DNA of 64,000 nt. It comes from Caenorhabditis remanei (taxonomy: Eukaryota; Nematoda; Chromadorea; Rhabditida; Rhabditidae). Shown here piece by piece: positions 54,401 to 64,000 of this stretch (its first letter is position 1; each line of letters starts with the position of its first letter). Both the position numbers and the translations under genes were made by a program. The stretch lies in NCBI RefSeq assembly GCF_010183535.1, contig NC_071332.1, positions 4,464,001-4,528,000 of the forward strand, read 5' to 3'. The notes under the pieces were generated by a model. It saw nothing but the letters and a program-made list of their open reading frames with translations, did not search any database and was not told the DNA's origin.

Positions 54401-56468
54401 TTTCTGCCCACTTCTTTCTCTGAGTCTGCCCACTTCTCCCTCTAACCCATCTAGGTATGGGGTGGTACTTTTTTAAGGCGCACGCGTTAAAATTTTTTGC
54501 CCGCGCGTTAAAATTTTGTCACGCTTGTTTGACCATTAATAACTCTGGCCGTTTTTCAGATTTTCACCTAATTCTTTTTTGGGCTATTCGGGCTTCACTG
54601 TCCCGTCATTCCTGGAAAATTTGGTAGTGATATCTTTACTGACAACTGAGTGGTGAAGTGATAAGTGAAAGTCATTTTTTTTGGCTTGAAAAGTTTGTGT
54701 TTTTTAGTGTTTTTTTGACTTTCGATTTTTGTTGTGGGCTTAGTTTTGAATGATAAATCATGATTTTTATATGACTACATAGGGGAAAAACGTGGCTAAA
54801 TGGAGAAAAAAAAATTATCCCGATACCTCTTTTCGAAAAAATTTTACAGAGCGGAAAGTAAAAAAAAAGTGAAAATTTTGAAATTTTCCGATTTTTTCCC
54901 TTTTCTTCTTTAGATCTCGAGTTCTGTTCAACAGATCTTTTTGAAACTTGGTATATATATGTAAAAGTGAACGGGTAATCACTTTTTCACGTCAGAATTG
55001 TGTTTTGAGACACCCCCCGCCCGCTACGGCCGGTGGTCTGCGGGGAAACCAAAAAAAACTACAGTAACCCGAAATTCCCCGGATTTCTTCCGGCGCCTGT
55101 AGCGCGCGTAGTTTTTGGAATTTTTTGGTTCTGACAAAAATATATGATGTAGGATAAAAATCTGAACAAACTGATATACAATTTGTAATACTTTTAGTGA
55201 AAAAAATTTTCAGGAATCGTTTTTTTCCGGTTTTTTGGGGGTTTTTGGCTCGCACTGAAAAAATTTTCCACTAAAAAAGTGTTGTTTTTTTGATATGTTG
55301 GTCACCTCGGAATTATCTAATGGAATATATAAGTTTCAGCCAAATCGGCCCGGTGGGAGCTGAGCTGTGGAGAAAACAGCTTTTGCACTGGGTTTTCGAG
55401 CTGGGGCGCGTTTGCCCCTTTTTTCTTAGGTGGTTTTGGTGGAATTGTTCTGAATTTTGGATATGTTATTGTTTTTGAAATTATCTAATAGATAAAATAA
55501 AGATTTTCAAAAAATATTGATTTTGAGCCGAGATACAGTGGCTCAAACTTTCAAATCGCCATAATTCGCTTCAAAGTGCAAATAGGCCGTATTTGCGTTT
55601 TTTCTGTGGGAGGGTGACCTGACCCACTGCCCTTCGGCACTCTTATCGGCATTCTCATCTTGGATATGGGAAGAATATTTGAATTTTGGTTGTTCTGGGA
55701 AGGGGAAAAGGTAGGGGTCATGACCGTTGATGAACTTTTGACCTACTTTTTCTTGCAAACTGTTTGAGCGACAAAGGGAAAGGGTGGATTCTGATCCAGG
55801 ATTCAGATATCCGTTACCTGATGTCCTTTGACTCGTTAGAAGGGTGGATTCTGACCCGGAATTCAACTATCCGTTACCTGATGTCCTTTGACTCGTTAGA
55901 AGGGTGGATTCTGACCCGGGATTCAGATATCCGTCACCTGATGTCGCTTGATTTCTTAGAATGGTGGATTCTGACCCAGGATTCAGGTATCCGTCACCTG
56001 ATGTCCTTTGACACCTTAGAAGGGTGGATTCTGACCCGGGATTCAGATATCCGTCACCTGATGTCGCTTGACTCGTTAGAAGGGTGGATTCTCACCCAGG
56101 ATCTCACCTTCTCACCATAACGTTACATGTGTCCCCACAGGGTGGTAGATTTACTGTATCGCCATAATGGCACTCAGATGTGTCCCCACCAGCCCACTGA
56201 TAAACTTCAGAAACTTTGCGCCTCGCGGCGCCCCAGCCTCTAAACTTCAAATCTTTATAACTCGGCTCAAAATTGTCGTACAGATTTGGTTTTACTACCA
56301 TTCGAAAGCTAATGAACTCCTCTTTGCTTGGGTCACATAAAATAGAAAATTGCTCGTAACTTGCTTCAAAATGGTCGTAGAGCTTCCAGATTTTAAAGCT
56401 TGCTGGGCACTGCGCGTGGGGCGAAGCCCCACCTAGCGGAGCCCGCCGGCAGGCGGGGGAAGCTAGTC
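54400..56468 (+). mobile_element. Helitron-like non-autonomous element, 3' end at about 56464
   Basis: The 3' end has CTAGCGGAGCCCGCC, then GGCAGGCGGGGGA, then AGCTAG|T: a GC-rich hairpin about ten bases before a CTAG followed by T, as Helitrons end. Upstream is a GTGGGGC-GAA-GCCCCAC stem-loop (56416-56432). The body shares stretches with 56690-57800 (TCACTTTTTCACGTCA, CGGAATTATCTAATGGAATA, GGGAGCTGAGCTGTGGAGAA), indicating a family. The 5' end is not resolved; 54400 is approximate. No Rep/helicase coding sequence is visible. Confidence 0.6.
55784..56103. repeat. 60-base minisatellite encoding a 20-residue repeat
   Basis: Six copies of a 60-base unit (AAGGGTGGATTCTGACCCGG...). Because 60 is a multiple of three the plus frame stays open as EGWILTRDSDIRHLMSFDSL-type repeats (55764-56120); part of the minus frame is open too. 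It lies within the first Helitron-like body. Confidence 0.85.
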
Positions 56469-57804
56469 CACCACCTTCTTTCCCAATGGGTAGTAGGTAT
56501 GGCTGGGCCAAAAAAAGTGGGCGGGGCTTAAAAATGTGTCCAAAAAAGTTTTTTTGCTTTGCCTCGTGCAACTTTGTTCAAACTTTATATTTTTTGATAA
56601 TTTTTTTTTAGCTGCTTAGCTAATAACTTTTTCTTGCTTTTTGCCAAATTCCATTTTCCTGGAGTGAAAAAGAGCAGAGTTCTGCTCAAAATTCGGCAAA
56701 AAAAACGACAAAAAATGTCGATTTTTTTGTCCGCATCTTGAGCCATTCATAACTTTCCGAATTCTCGATGAAATTTTGATTTTATTTTTTTAAAAGATAG
56801 GAATTTTATTTTTTTACCTTTTATTAAGAACCCCCTTTTTGAGATTCCATACTTCTAAACGAGTTATAATCGATAGAATGGAGGCAACTTTTTATTTTGA
56901 GAGATTTTTCGGTTTTTTGATTTTTCGGTTTTTTTGCTTTACCTCGATTATCTCGAGTTCTACCCGATATTTTTTCATATAAATTGGTAACTAGACGTAA
57001 AATTAGACGAGAAATCACTTTTTCACGTCAAATTTATAATTTGAATCACCCCCCGCTCGGTACGGCCGGTCGTCTGAAGAAAAATAGAAAAAAACGCCTT
57101 GCTGTAGTCGGCCTCCACCGGACAGTTTTGGCTGTCCTGAAAAATTTTTGTACTAAAGTTGTTTTGATTTTTTGATATGATGGTCAAATCGGAATTATCT
57201 AATGGAATATCAAGTTTCAGCCAAAACGGTCCAGTGGGAGCTGAGCTGTGGAGAAAACGTGTTTTTCGCTTATATCGCTTAGCTCTGGAGTGTCGTTTGT
57301 CCAGCTAATACGGTTTTTTGATATGTGTTAGCCAAGAAAATTATCTAGGGGGAGAAAAAAACAGATTTAAAAAATATTGATTTTGACTCGAGTTATAGAG
57401 TCCCAAACTTTGAAGAACATTTTTGAAAGGAGACAACTGGTCGAGTCGAAGCAAGCGTGCCTCTTCCCACCACTTAAACGCCATCTGGGTGGATACACAC
57501 CAGCGAGTGTGTGGCTCAGTGGCAGTGTTGTGGTGCGCCGCTGGGGAGGTTTTTGGTTCGAGTTTCTGGCTGGTCTAATTTTTTTGTTTTTTTCTAACTT
57601 GGCTCAAAATTGTCGTAGAACCTTCATCTTACTATCATTCGAAAGCTCTTCACTTACTGCTTGTTTGGGTCACTTTAAAAAGAAAAACGCTGATAACTTG
57701 CTTCAAAATGATCGTAGAACAAAAATTCAAAGCTTGCTCGGCACTGCGCAAGGGGCGAAGCCCCTTTTAGCGGAGCCCGCCGGGAGGCGGGGGACGCTAG
57801 TCGG
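56469..57804 (+). mobile_element. Helitron-like non-autonomous element, 3' end at about 57800
   Basis: Ends TAGCGGAGCCCGCCGGGAGG then CGGGGGACGCTAG|T, with a preceding AAGGGGC-GAA-GCCCCTT stem-loop (57750-57766). The body repeats segments of the first element in the same order. Contains a pol III-like A box TGGCTCAGTGG (about 57512) and B box GGTTCGAGTTT (about 57556). The 5' boundary is uncertain. Confidence 0.6.
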
Positions 57805-59831
57805 CCCCTCTTCTTAAATCGCGTAAGTATGAGCGTGCCGATTTGGAATGGGCGGAGTTTGTCCAAAAAAAATGTCCAACGAAATGTCGATAATTTTGTC
57901 CGCACTCATTTTTGTTAATAACTCTCTTTGTTCTCAACTTTTTCAAAAAATTCTTTTTTGTGGGGATACAAAAACTTGGGGCGCCGGTGGCGACTGCCAG
58001 GGGGTGGGTTTGGAGCATTGGCGGAAAAGTTATGAGCACAAAAGTGAGAGCAACTTTTTTCACTCAAAAAAATGGCTTGAAAAATTCACGATTTTTGCCT
58101 TTTCCTGCTTCGTACGGCGCCAGTTTTGAACATTTCTGGGGGATTCTTTGGACTTAAAATCTCTGAACATCTGGCTATCAAGACATGTAAAAATTATCTG
58201 GAAATCAGGAAAATTATGATTTATGGCCATAAAAGATGGGGGACAACTTTTTTTCTCGAATTTTTTACTTTTCTCTCGATATCTTGCGTTGTATTGAACC
58301 GAAAGCTTTGAAATTTGGTACAGTTATGAAACTTGGCATGGGGGAGGTGACCAAAAAAACAGATTCCAAATTGGAAATGATGCATTCCAGTTATACTCAA
58401 AAAACAGACAAAAAATGAGCAATTATTGATCGATCCCCCTTTTTCCGCCCAAAACTTTGACCGGCTGTAACTCGCTCAGTTTTGAGAAATTTCAGGATCC
58501 GAAAAAAAAGAAATGTGTAGAAAAAAAATCTCTATCGATCTATGTAAAATTCAAGATACGTTCAGTTGAAAAAACTTTCAGAAAACCGGATTTTGTGGTT
58601 TTCGTGGTTTTTCGGTCATGTGGGGATTTTTTCCATTCGCTGCCCTGGGAACTGGATTCACTGAATCGCTCTGAGTTTTTGACACCGATCTAAACTTTTG
58701 GAGATCTAATGGAACCAAAAAGTCCGATCAAAAAATATTGATATCGGACGATTCTGTGGAGAAACCTGAATCTACACTGACATTTTTTTTGAACACACTG
58801 ACCATTTTGTCACTGTATGTGTCATTGTACTGCTGCGAGAAGCTCCCCTCTTTTCTATTCTCTCCATAACCGCGTTTTTCTGTGCACAAGTGGCGCAGTG
58901 GAAGAGGGCGGGGGTGATAATCGGTGTGGTGATGGTTCGAATCTTCTTATGAGTGACTTTTTAAAAGTTTATTATTAAACCTTTTTAGAATTATTTTACT
59001 TTTTGTATTGAAGTTATTTTCGAATAGAACAAATCTTTCAGCAAAGGTTTTTACAACTTTAGAACGTGAAGTTTAGGGAATTAATCAATGGGAAGTTCCG
59101 TTTCTGGATTGGTCCATGTCATAAAAAGTTATGTGCCGTTTTCTAAAAAGTGATGATGTGAAGGATTTTTTGATATCTTCGGATTCAGAAAAAATAGAGG
59201 ATTCCAAACGTGTAGTTCGTTTCAAGATTGATCCACGCCATAAAAAGATACGGGCTGTTTCCTAAAATGTGACGATGCGAAGGATTTTTTGATATCTTCG
59301 GATTCAGAAAAAATAGAGGATTCCAAACGTGTAGTTCGTTTCAAGATTGATCCACGTCATAAAAAGATACGGGCTGTTTCCTAAAATGTGACGATGCGAA
59401 GGATTTTTTGATATCTTCGGATTCAGAAAAAATAGAGGATTCCAAACGTGTAGTTCGTTTCAAGATTGATCCACGTCATAAAAAGATACGGGCTGTTTCC
59501 TAAAATGTGACGATGCGAAGGATTTTTTGATGTCTTCGGATTCAGAAAAAATAGAGGATTCCAAACGTGTAGTTCGTTTCAAGATTGATCCACGTCATAA
59601 AAAGATACGGGCTGTTTCCTAAAATGTGACGATGCGAAGGATTTTTTGATATCTTCGGATTCAGAAAAAATACAGGATTCCAAACGTGTAGTTCGCTTCA
59701 AGATTGATCCACGTCATAAAAAGATACGGGCTGTTTTCTAAAAGTGTAATTTTTTAATACAAAACTTGCTAAGCACCGCGCACGAGGCGCAGCCGAGTAC
59801 TGCGGAGCCCGCCGGGAGGCGGGGGACGCTA
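57805..59831 (+). mobile_element. Helitron-like non-autonomous element, 3' end at about 59830
   Basis: Third 3' terminus: CTTGCTAAGCACCGCGC...TGCGGAGCCCGCC, GGGAGGCGGGGGACGCTAG|T. Preceded by a 119-base tandem array. A pol III-like A box TGGCGCAGTGG (about 58892) and B box GGTTCGAATCT (about 58936) occur in the body, but a tRNA fold is not evident. The 5' boundary is uncertain. Confidence 0.55.
59095..59745. repeat. 119-base tandem repeat, about 5.5 copies
   Basis: AAGGATTTTTTGATATCTTC recurs at about 59161, 59280, 59399, 59518 and 59637. Units after the first are nearly identical, suggesting recent amplification. The array ends just before the third Helitron-like 3' end. Confidence 0.9.
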
Positions 59832-61765
59832 GTCGTTATACTATTTTGAAAGAGTTCGCAAGAAATTGGTGAATACACAGATTATTTAACTTTGGTATAT
59901 AATGGTTGCAATATTATGAAACACAGGATACCGACAGTAATCTTTGTTAAATCGACATGCGTTAAAATTATACTACGTTTTATATTGACCCTGCAGGATA
60001 GTTTTTCACAGCATAACTGAACGGATCTCTCTCTCTCTCTCTCTCTCTCTGAAAGTTTTTAGGATGATTGGGTGAATAGAAAAGGAAAAAGTAGTTTCGA
60101 ATTGAAAGACTGCAGTTTGGTGACAACCCGCTTTCTAAATAATAGAGAATGATGGTTGGAGAAGGAGAGACAGACTGATAACGATTAAGAGTGAGCAAAT
60201 TTTGTGTTTGTGAAGTCATCAAATCAATAGAATGACATGTAGTAGAATTGCTAATATTTCTGATCCTCACAGAAGGGAAATGAACAGAAGATCCCGCAAA
60301 TCATCATTGCTTATAGTTAATCATTGCTTATTGTTAATGTCTAGGTCTCTCGTCTCACAGAAAAATAGTGGAATAGTAAGAGAAAAGTAGAGAGAGAGAG
60401 AAAGTCGGACAGAAACACGTGTGATTGGAATTTCATTCGCTATTTATTTGAAGGGAGGGAAAAGAACTTATAAATAGAAATTAGTAATATTTTATTTTCC
60501 CAAACAAATTTCGATTAGCTCCGCCCCTTTGACAGGGTTTTATAGTCAACACAACCTTGATAAGGAAGTGGGCAGAGCTTGAAGAAGTCGCGTCGCAAAG
60601 CAGTTTGAAACAATGCAAAATACAATTCGAATTGGGAAAATGAGTCAGACTCGATTTTTCAAAGATACGATTTAAGAACAATCAATTATGAAATCGGTAC
60701 GTGTTTGCAAGTTTCAAAATTAAGAAAACATTTGAAAATATAAAAAGAATAGACGTTTTGCCGACTCCCCCCTTTTACGTTTTTGATTCCCATATGCTTT
60801 ATCAGTGTTCCCGTCAACGAAGACGTCATTTTGAGAATTTCGAAAAAAGACAAAGACGGCCATCATTAAAACAAAATTTCTGATCTTTTGGCCCTAGTTT
60901 GAAAAAAAATCGGTTCAGTAGGGAGGACGGTAAGATAGGATATACATGCAGACAAACATACAGCAGTTTTCGATTGTTAATAGTAAAGATGATTCCAGAA
61001 ATAATAGACGCTAAGAGGGAACATATCAAAAACTACGAAGAAAACAGAAGAATCAACTCCTTTAAATAGAAGGGGAAATGAACAGAAGATCACGTGAATC
61101 CGCATTGCTCAGCGTCTCTCGTCTCCCAGAAAAATAGTGTAATAGTGGGAGAAACAATCATTAAAGTGAGGAATAGTTTTGCTTCTTGTTCTTAGTTCGT
61201 CATGCATTATTTAGAGACTTGGTTGGGAAGGAGGTCCCATTTCATATCAAATTTAGGAAAAATACCATGTTAGTGTGATTTTTCGCAGAAGACCAGTATT
61301 GACTATCTTATTATTGTTTGTTGTTCAAAGAAAACATTTAAAAAATGGTATAAAAACGAAAAAACTTCCCCAAAATATTACAGTTGCACTCGCTTCCAGC
61401 TATGACGTCATTGTCGTAAAGAAATATCACGATGGCCGAATTGACGGACCCTAGGCCACGACTGTCGACACAGTTCTTACAACTGCGCTCCACCGAAACC
61501 CCCTTGAAAAATGCCTCATTTTCTCCGAGTCTCTCAACTACACTTCATCGGTTTCGGTAGAGCGTGGTTGTAAGAAGCCTCCCGTGCTAATATATTTTGT
61601 AGAAATTGTAGGAGTTATATTTTTCCAGGAGGCACTGACATGTTCGCATGCACCGTTATCAGTACGTTGACACGGAAATTAATCACGGCAGACTCCGTGG
61701 TTTCTGCTCGCCAAATTGCCTTTATAATAGAACAAGCCTGTCAAGATTCCACAGTTTTTTGAAAA
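59832..61765. other. Intergenic upstream of the kinase gene, with a direct repeat
   Basis: A (CT)n tract at about 60028-60051. About 100 bases (GAAATGAACAGAAGATC... to AGAAAAATAGTG) occur twice, at about 60277-60380 and 61075-61145. A TTACAACTGCGCTC element is at 61466-61590. No supported gene. Confidence 0.55.
61466..61590. repeat. TTACAACTGCGCTC inverted-repeat element (copy 6)
   Basis: TTACAACTGCGCTCCACCGA at the left and TCGGTAGAGCGTGGTTGTAA at the right, ending GTGCTAA. Lies about 175 bases upstream of the kinase start codon. Confidence 0.75.
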
Positions 61766-64000
61766 ATGTCACTTTACGAAGCAGCCGATGGTATTCTGGA
61801 GACCCATGTCACTTGGGAAGATGTCGAGAAGACTATGCAGGAGTCTTTGGGGACACATGCAAAGTTTGGAGAGAATAGGAGAGTGACTAATATTAGTGAT
61901 ATGAAGGTGAGGATACCGTAGATTTTGAAAATGTTCTGAAAACTCCAATCGTTTAGGGATTCATGTCAAAAATCGCGTTGATTGAGACGGATTGGGTTGG
62001 TGCCAAGGAATCTAAGACGCTCCCGAATAAGTTTGCATTAAAGGTACGAAGGGTCCCTTATCAAAGTAGTACATAGTCTCCAGATCTCCTCTCAACTTGC
62101 CTTCGCCGCTCTCTCCAAAGTTATGAAATTCGATGGAGAAGATGGATTCAGCGAGGAGAAATTAAAGAAGCTGGGAGTGCTCACAAGAGATGTGCATAAT
62201 CGAGAAGTGGAGACTTATAAGCTTCTAGTGAAGTTTGATAATAAGGATATACCGTATACGAAGGTAAGGGGTTTTTTTCAAATCTAGACCTTTCAAGCTG
62301 ACACCTTAGAGTGAGCAACTTTAAATTACATTGACTAAATAGAAAAAGTCTTGCGCTATATTTTTGTAGTTGACAATTTTTTATAGCTATTCATGCTTTT
62401 GAGATAAGAGAGGTCAAAGGAGCCGCACCAAGAGGAGCAGAGCGCAGACAGTCAGACACTCTCGTCGTCTGCGTCTCTTACATACTCCAAGAACGCTTCC
62501 ATTTTTAAATCCGCATATCTCAAAAGCGTGAAAAGCTATCAAAAGGTGATAAACAACAAAAATGAAGCTGTAAAACTAAATTCCGGACATCTGGATACAC
62601 AGATTGTCAGATAGACCAAAAAATCCGGACATTTTTAATCGTTTTGACCCGATTTTTCAATAAAAATTAAGTTTTGGAGTGGAAAAAGCGAATTTTCTGC
62701 TACAGCTTTTAGCACTATATCTCACTGCCTAATAAGTTAATCTCTTAGTCCGGAAGGTACTTAAATAGCACCGAAACGAAAAATTTTGATAAAAATCTGT
62801 GATAGGAAAATTTGGGCGTAAGACTATTTTATTTATGTTCAAACTTATATTCACTGTGTAGATCATATTAAATGCTTCATTTTTGTAGTTTTCAACTTTT
62901 TGATAGCTTTTCACGCTTTTGAGGTATGCGCCTTTTAAGAAAAACAGTGAGGGAGCGAGAGAGGGGAGACGCAGAGAAGTGAGGGTGTCTCACTGTCTGC
63001 GCTCTCTCCCTTTCTTCGAACCCTCTTATCTCAAAAGCCTGAATAGCTATTAAAAAGTTCTCAACTACAAAAATGTAGCTCGAGATTTTCTCTGTTACCT
63101 CAATTTGTTATCATTTTTCCAGGTATACGGCTTGAAAGCGTTCTCCGACGAGAACGATCTCAAAGGCTTCCTGATTCTCGACTTCATTCCCAATGTCCAC
63201 CCAATGTCTATGCATGACTCAATTCCTGCTGATCAACTTGTTCCATTTGTTAGAGGCGTGGCCACATTTTCAGCTCTCGCTGAGACTCTAAGCCCTGAAG
63301 AAAAGAAGTTTGCTGGTGGGCCAGAGTACCTGGAACTATTCTTCGGAGAAGTTTTTGATGATGAACAAATGGAGAGGCAATTTGACACATTGAGATCTTC
63401 TTTCGGGGATCAACACCTTCAAATTGTCGACAATTCCATTGAAATTCTTCGTCACTACAACAAACTCGTCAAAAAGTACACTAGAATTTCCGAAATTCTT
63501 GGCTTCAAACTGGTATTGAATCATGGCGACTTATGGCAGACTAACATGTTGCATAGTCTCGGAGAAGATGGAAAACTAAAGTTAGAAGCGATTATCGATT
63601 GGCAGGCTGTTTCAACATTGCCACCTGGAATGGATCTTTCGAGACTTTTGATGGGATGCTTGAGTGCGGAGGATAGAAGAGTTCGAGGAGATGAGATGTT
63701 GAAGATTTACTATGAAACATTTAAAGAAGTATTGGGAAAAGAGTTGTTCAGTTTTGAAGAGGTAATTCTGGCCTTACTAGGAAAGGTCTCCGAGTGGAGT
63801 TTTATGGCGTGACCTATATCATTGGACAGCAGAGAAAACGCTGATTCCAAATACAGATTCAGTTCTTGTCCTCGAACTCTGGTGTTCGAGAAAAACAAGG
63901 CCAAATTTAGACCACTGACAGACACCAAGGTAATAACGTGTCACTGGTCCAAACTTTGACCTTGTTTTTCTCGAACATCAGACCTTGAGGGCAAAAACTG
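61766..64000 (+). CDS. CHK kinase-like (DUF1679) protein, 3' end beyond window
   Basis: Exons 61766-61906, 61957-62043, 62084-62263 and 63123-63761, all phase 0, give 349 codons and end in GAG followed by GTAATT. The last exon(s) are outside the window or beyond the repeat at 63775. Landmarks are LPNKFALKISSQLAF (beta-strand Lys region of the kinase N-lobe), VHNREVETYKLL, catalytic HGDLWQTNML, and metal-binding IDWQAV. These are hallmarks of the aminoglycoside-phosphotransferase-like/ecdysteroid-kinase-like superfamily and, in worms, DUF1679. It is probably a small-molecule kinase with unknown substrate. Intron 3 (62264-63122) is inflated by repeats with CTACAAAAATGAAGCT and TCTGCGTCTCT motifs. 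The family is usually about 400 residues, so roughly 50-60 are missing. Confidence 0.87.
63775..64000. repeat. Foldback element (copy 3), truncated by the window end
   Basis: ACTAGGAAAGGTC..., GTGACCTATATCATTGGA and AGAGAAAACGCTGATTCC match the family at 28612 and 47355. The second arm has begun (AACTTTGACCTTGTTTTTCT) when the window stops. It would lie in an intron of the kinase gene. Confidence 0.7.

Noticed and set aside
57377..57817. 146-codon ORF and minus-strand ORFs with ASPACRRAPLGGASPHAQC-like peptides
   Set aside because: Peptides come from the GC-rich Helitron end (stem-loops) read in frame; resemblance between copies is explained by DNA homology.
58880..58950. Possible functional tRNA gene with perfect A and B boxes
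   Set aside because: The T stem does not pair (GATGG versus CTTCT) and no anticodon arm is evident.
61648..61878. 76-codon plus-strand ORF overlapping the kinase start
   Set aside because: Different frame from the CHK-like exons; the kinase frame has family motifs and proper splice sites.
1..64000. CRISPR array, bacterial operons, ribosome binding sites or riboswitches
   Set aside because: The sequence is clearly nematode nuclear DNA with spliceosomal introns; tandem repeats present are minisatellites without spacer structure.

Overview
The window is eukaryotic and nematode, almost certainly from a Caenorhabditis species. Signs are introns of about 45-50 bases with GTAAGT/GTGAGT donors and TTTCAG acceptors, TTTCAG directly upstream of several start codons (probable spliced-leader acceptors), AT-rich intergenic DNA, and nematode-expanded families: Str chemoreceptors, supplementary nuclear hormone receptors, T20D4.11-like (DUF19) proteins and a CHK-like (DUF1679) kinase. 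I cannot name the species. All exon models below were joined by hand and checked for reading frame.

Layout. 64-2310: two minus-strand DUF19-like membrane-anchored proteins. 3912-10354: four tandem plus-strand Str-class (ODR-10-like) seven-transmembrane receptors of 337-356 residues, with a stray duplicated exon at 3004-3130. 11466-19743: three complete nuclear hormone receptor genes. A fourth receptor at 20440 has only its first exon. A 1.15 kb Tc1/mariner-like palindrome separates the first two receptors. 20600-28490: gene-poor, AT-rich DNA with several inverted-repeat families. 28494-35506: a large inverted duplication carrying two head-to-head copies of an unrecognised two-membrane-segment protein gene (copy I disrupted, copy II intact). 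35507-37565: a 270-base tandem array, a four-exon multipass membrane gene and a minisatellite. 37593-40860: a truncated class V myosin motor pseudogene with a ~1 kb palindrome in one intron. 45355-50350: two more relics of the two-membrane-segment family (a first-exon fragment, and frameshifted copy III). 52609-54170: a RING-finger gene with three tandemly duplicated RING modules. 54400-59833: three Helitron-like 3' ends with minisatellites. 61766 to the window edge: a CHK-like kinase gene, incomplete at its 3' end.

The most unusual signal links two sites. Copy III's first intron holds a 1056-base terminal-inverted-repeat element (48773-49828) that carries a small intron-containing, polyadenylated transcription unit. 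A spliced, poly(A)-tailed retrocopy of that transcript lies about 18 kb away in copy I's first intron (31018-31432). Its insertion point can be read exactly, because copies II and III keep the empty site. Both source and copy keep a 38-codon ORF.

Other notable points are intron loss visible across the Str cluster, an exon-like repeat with a conserved short ORF, several Tc1-like foldback elements with TA flanks, and compensatory base changes in a hairpin next to the Helitron ends.
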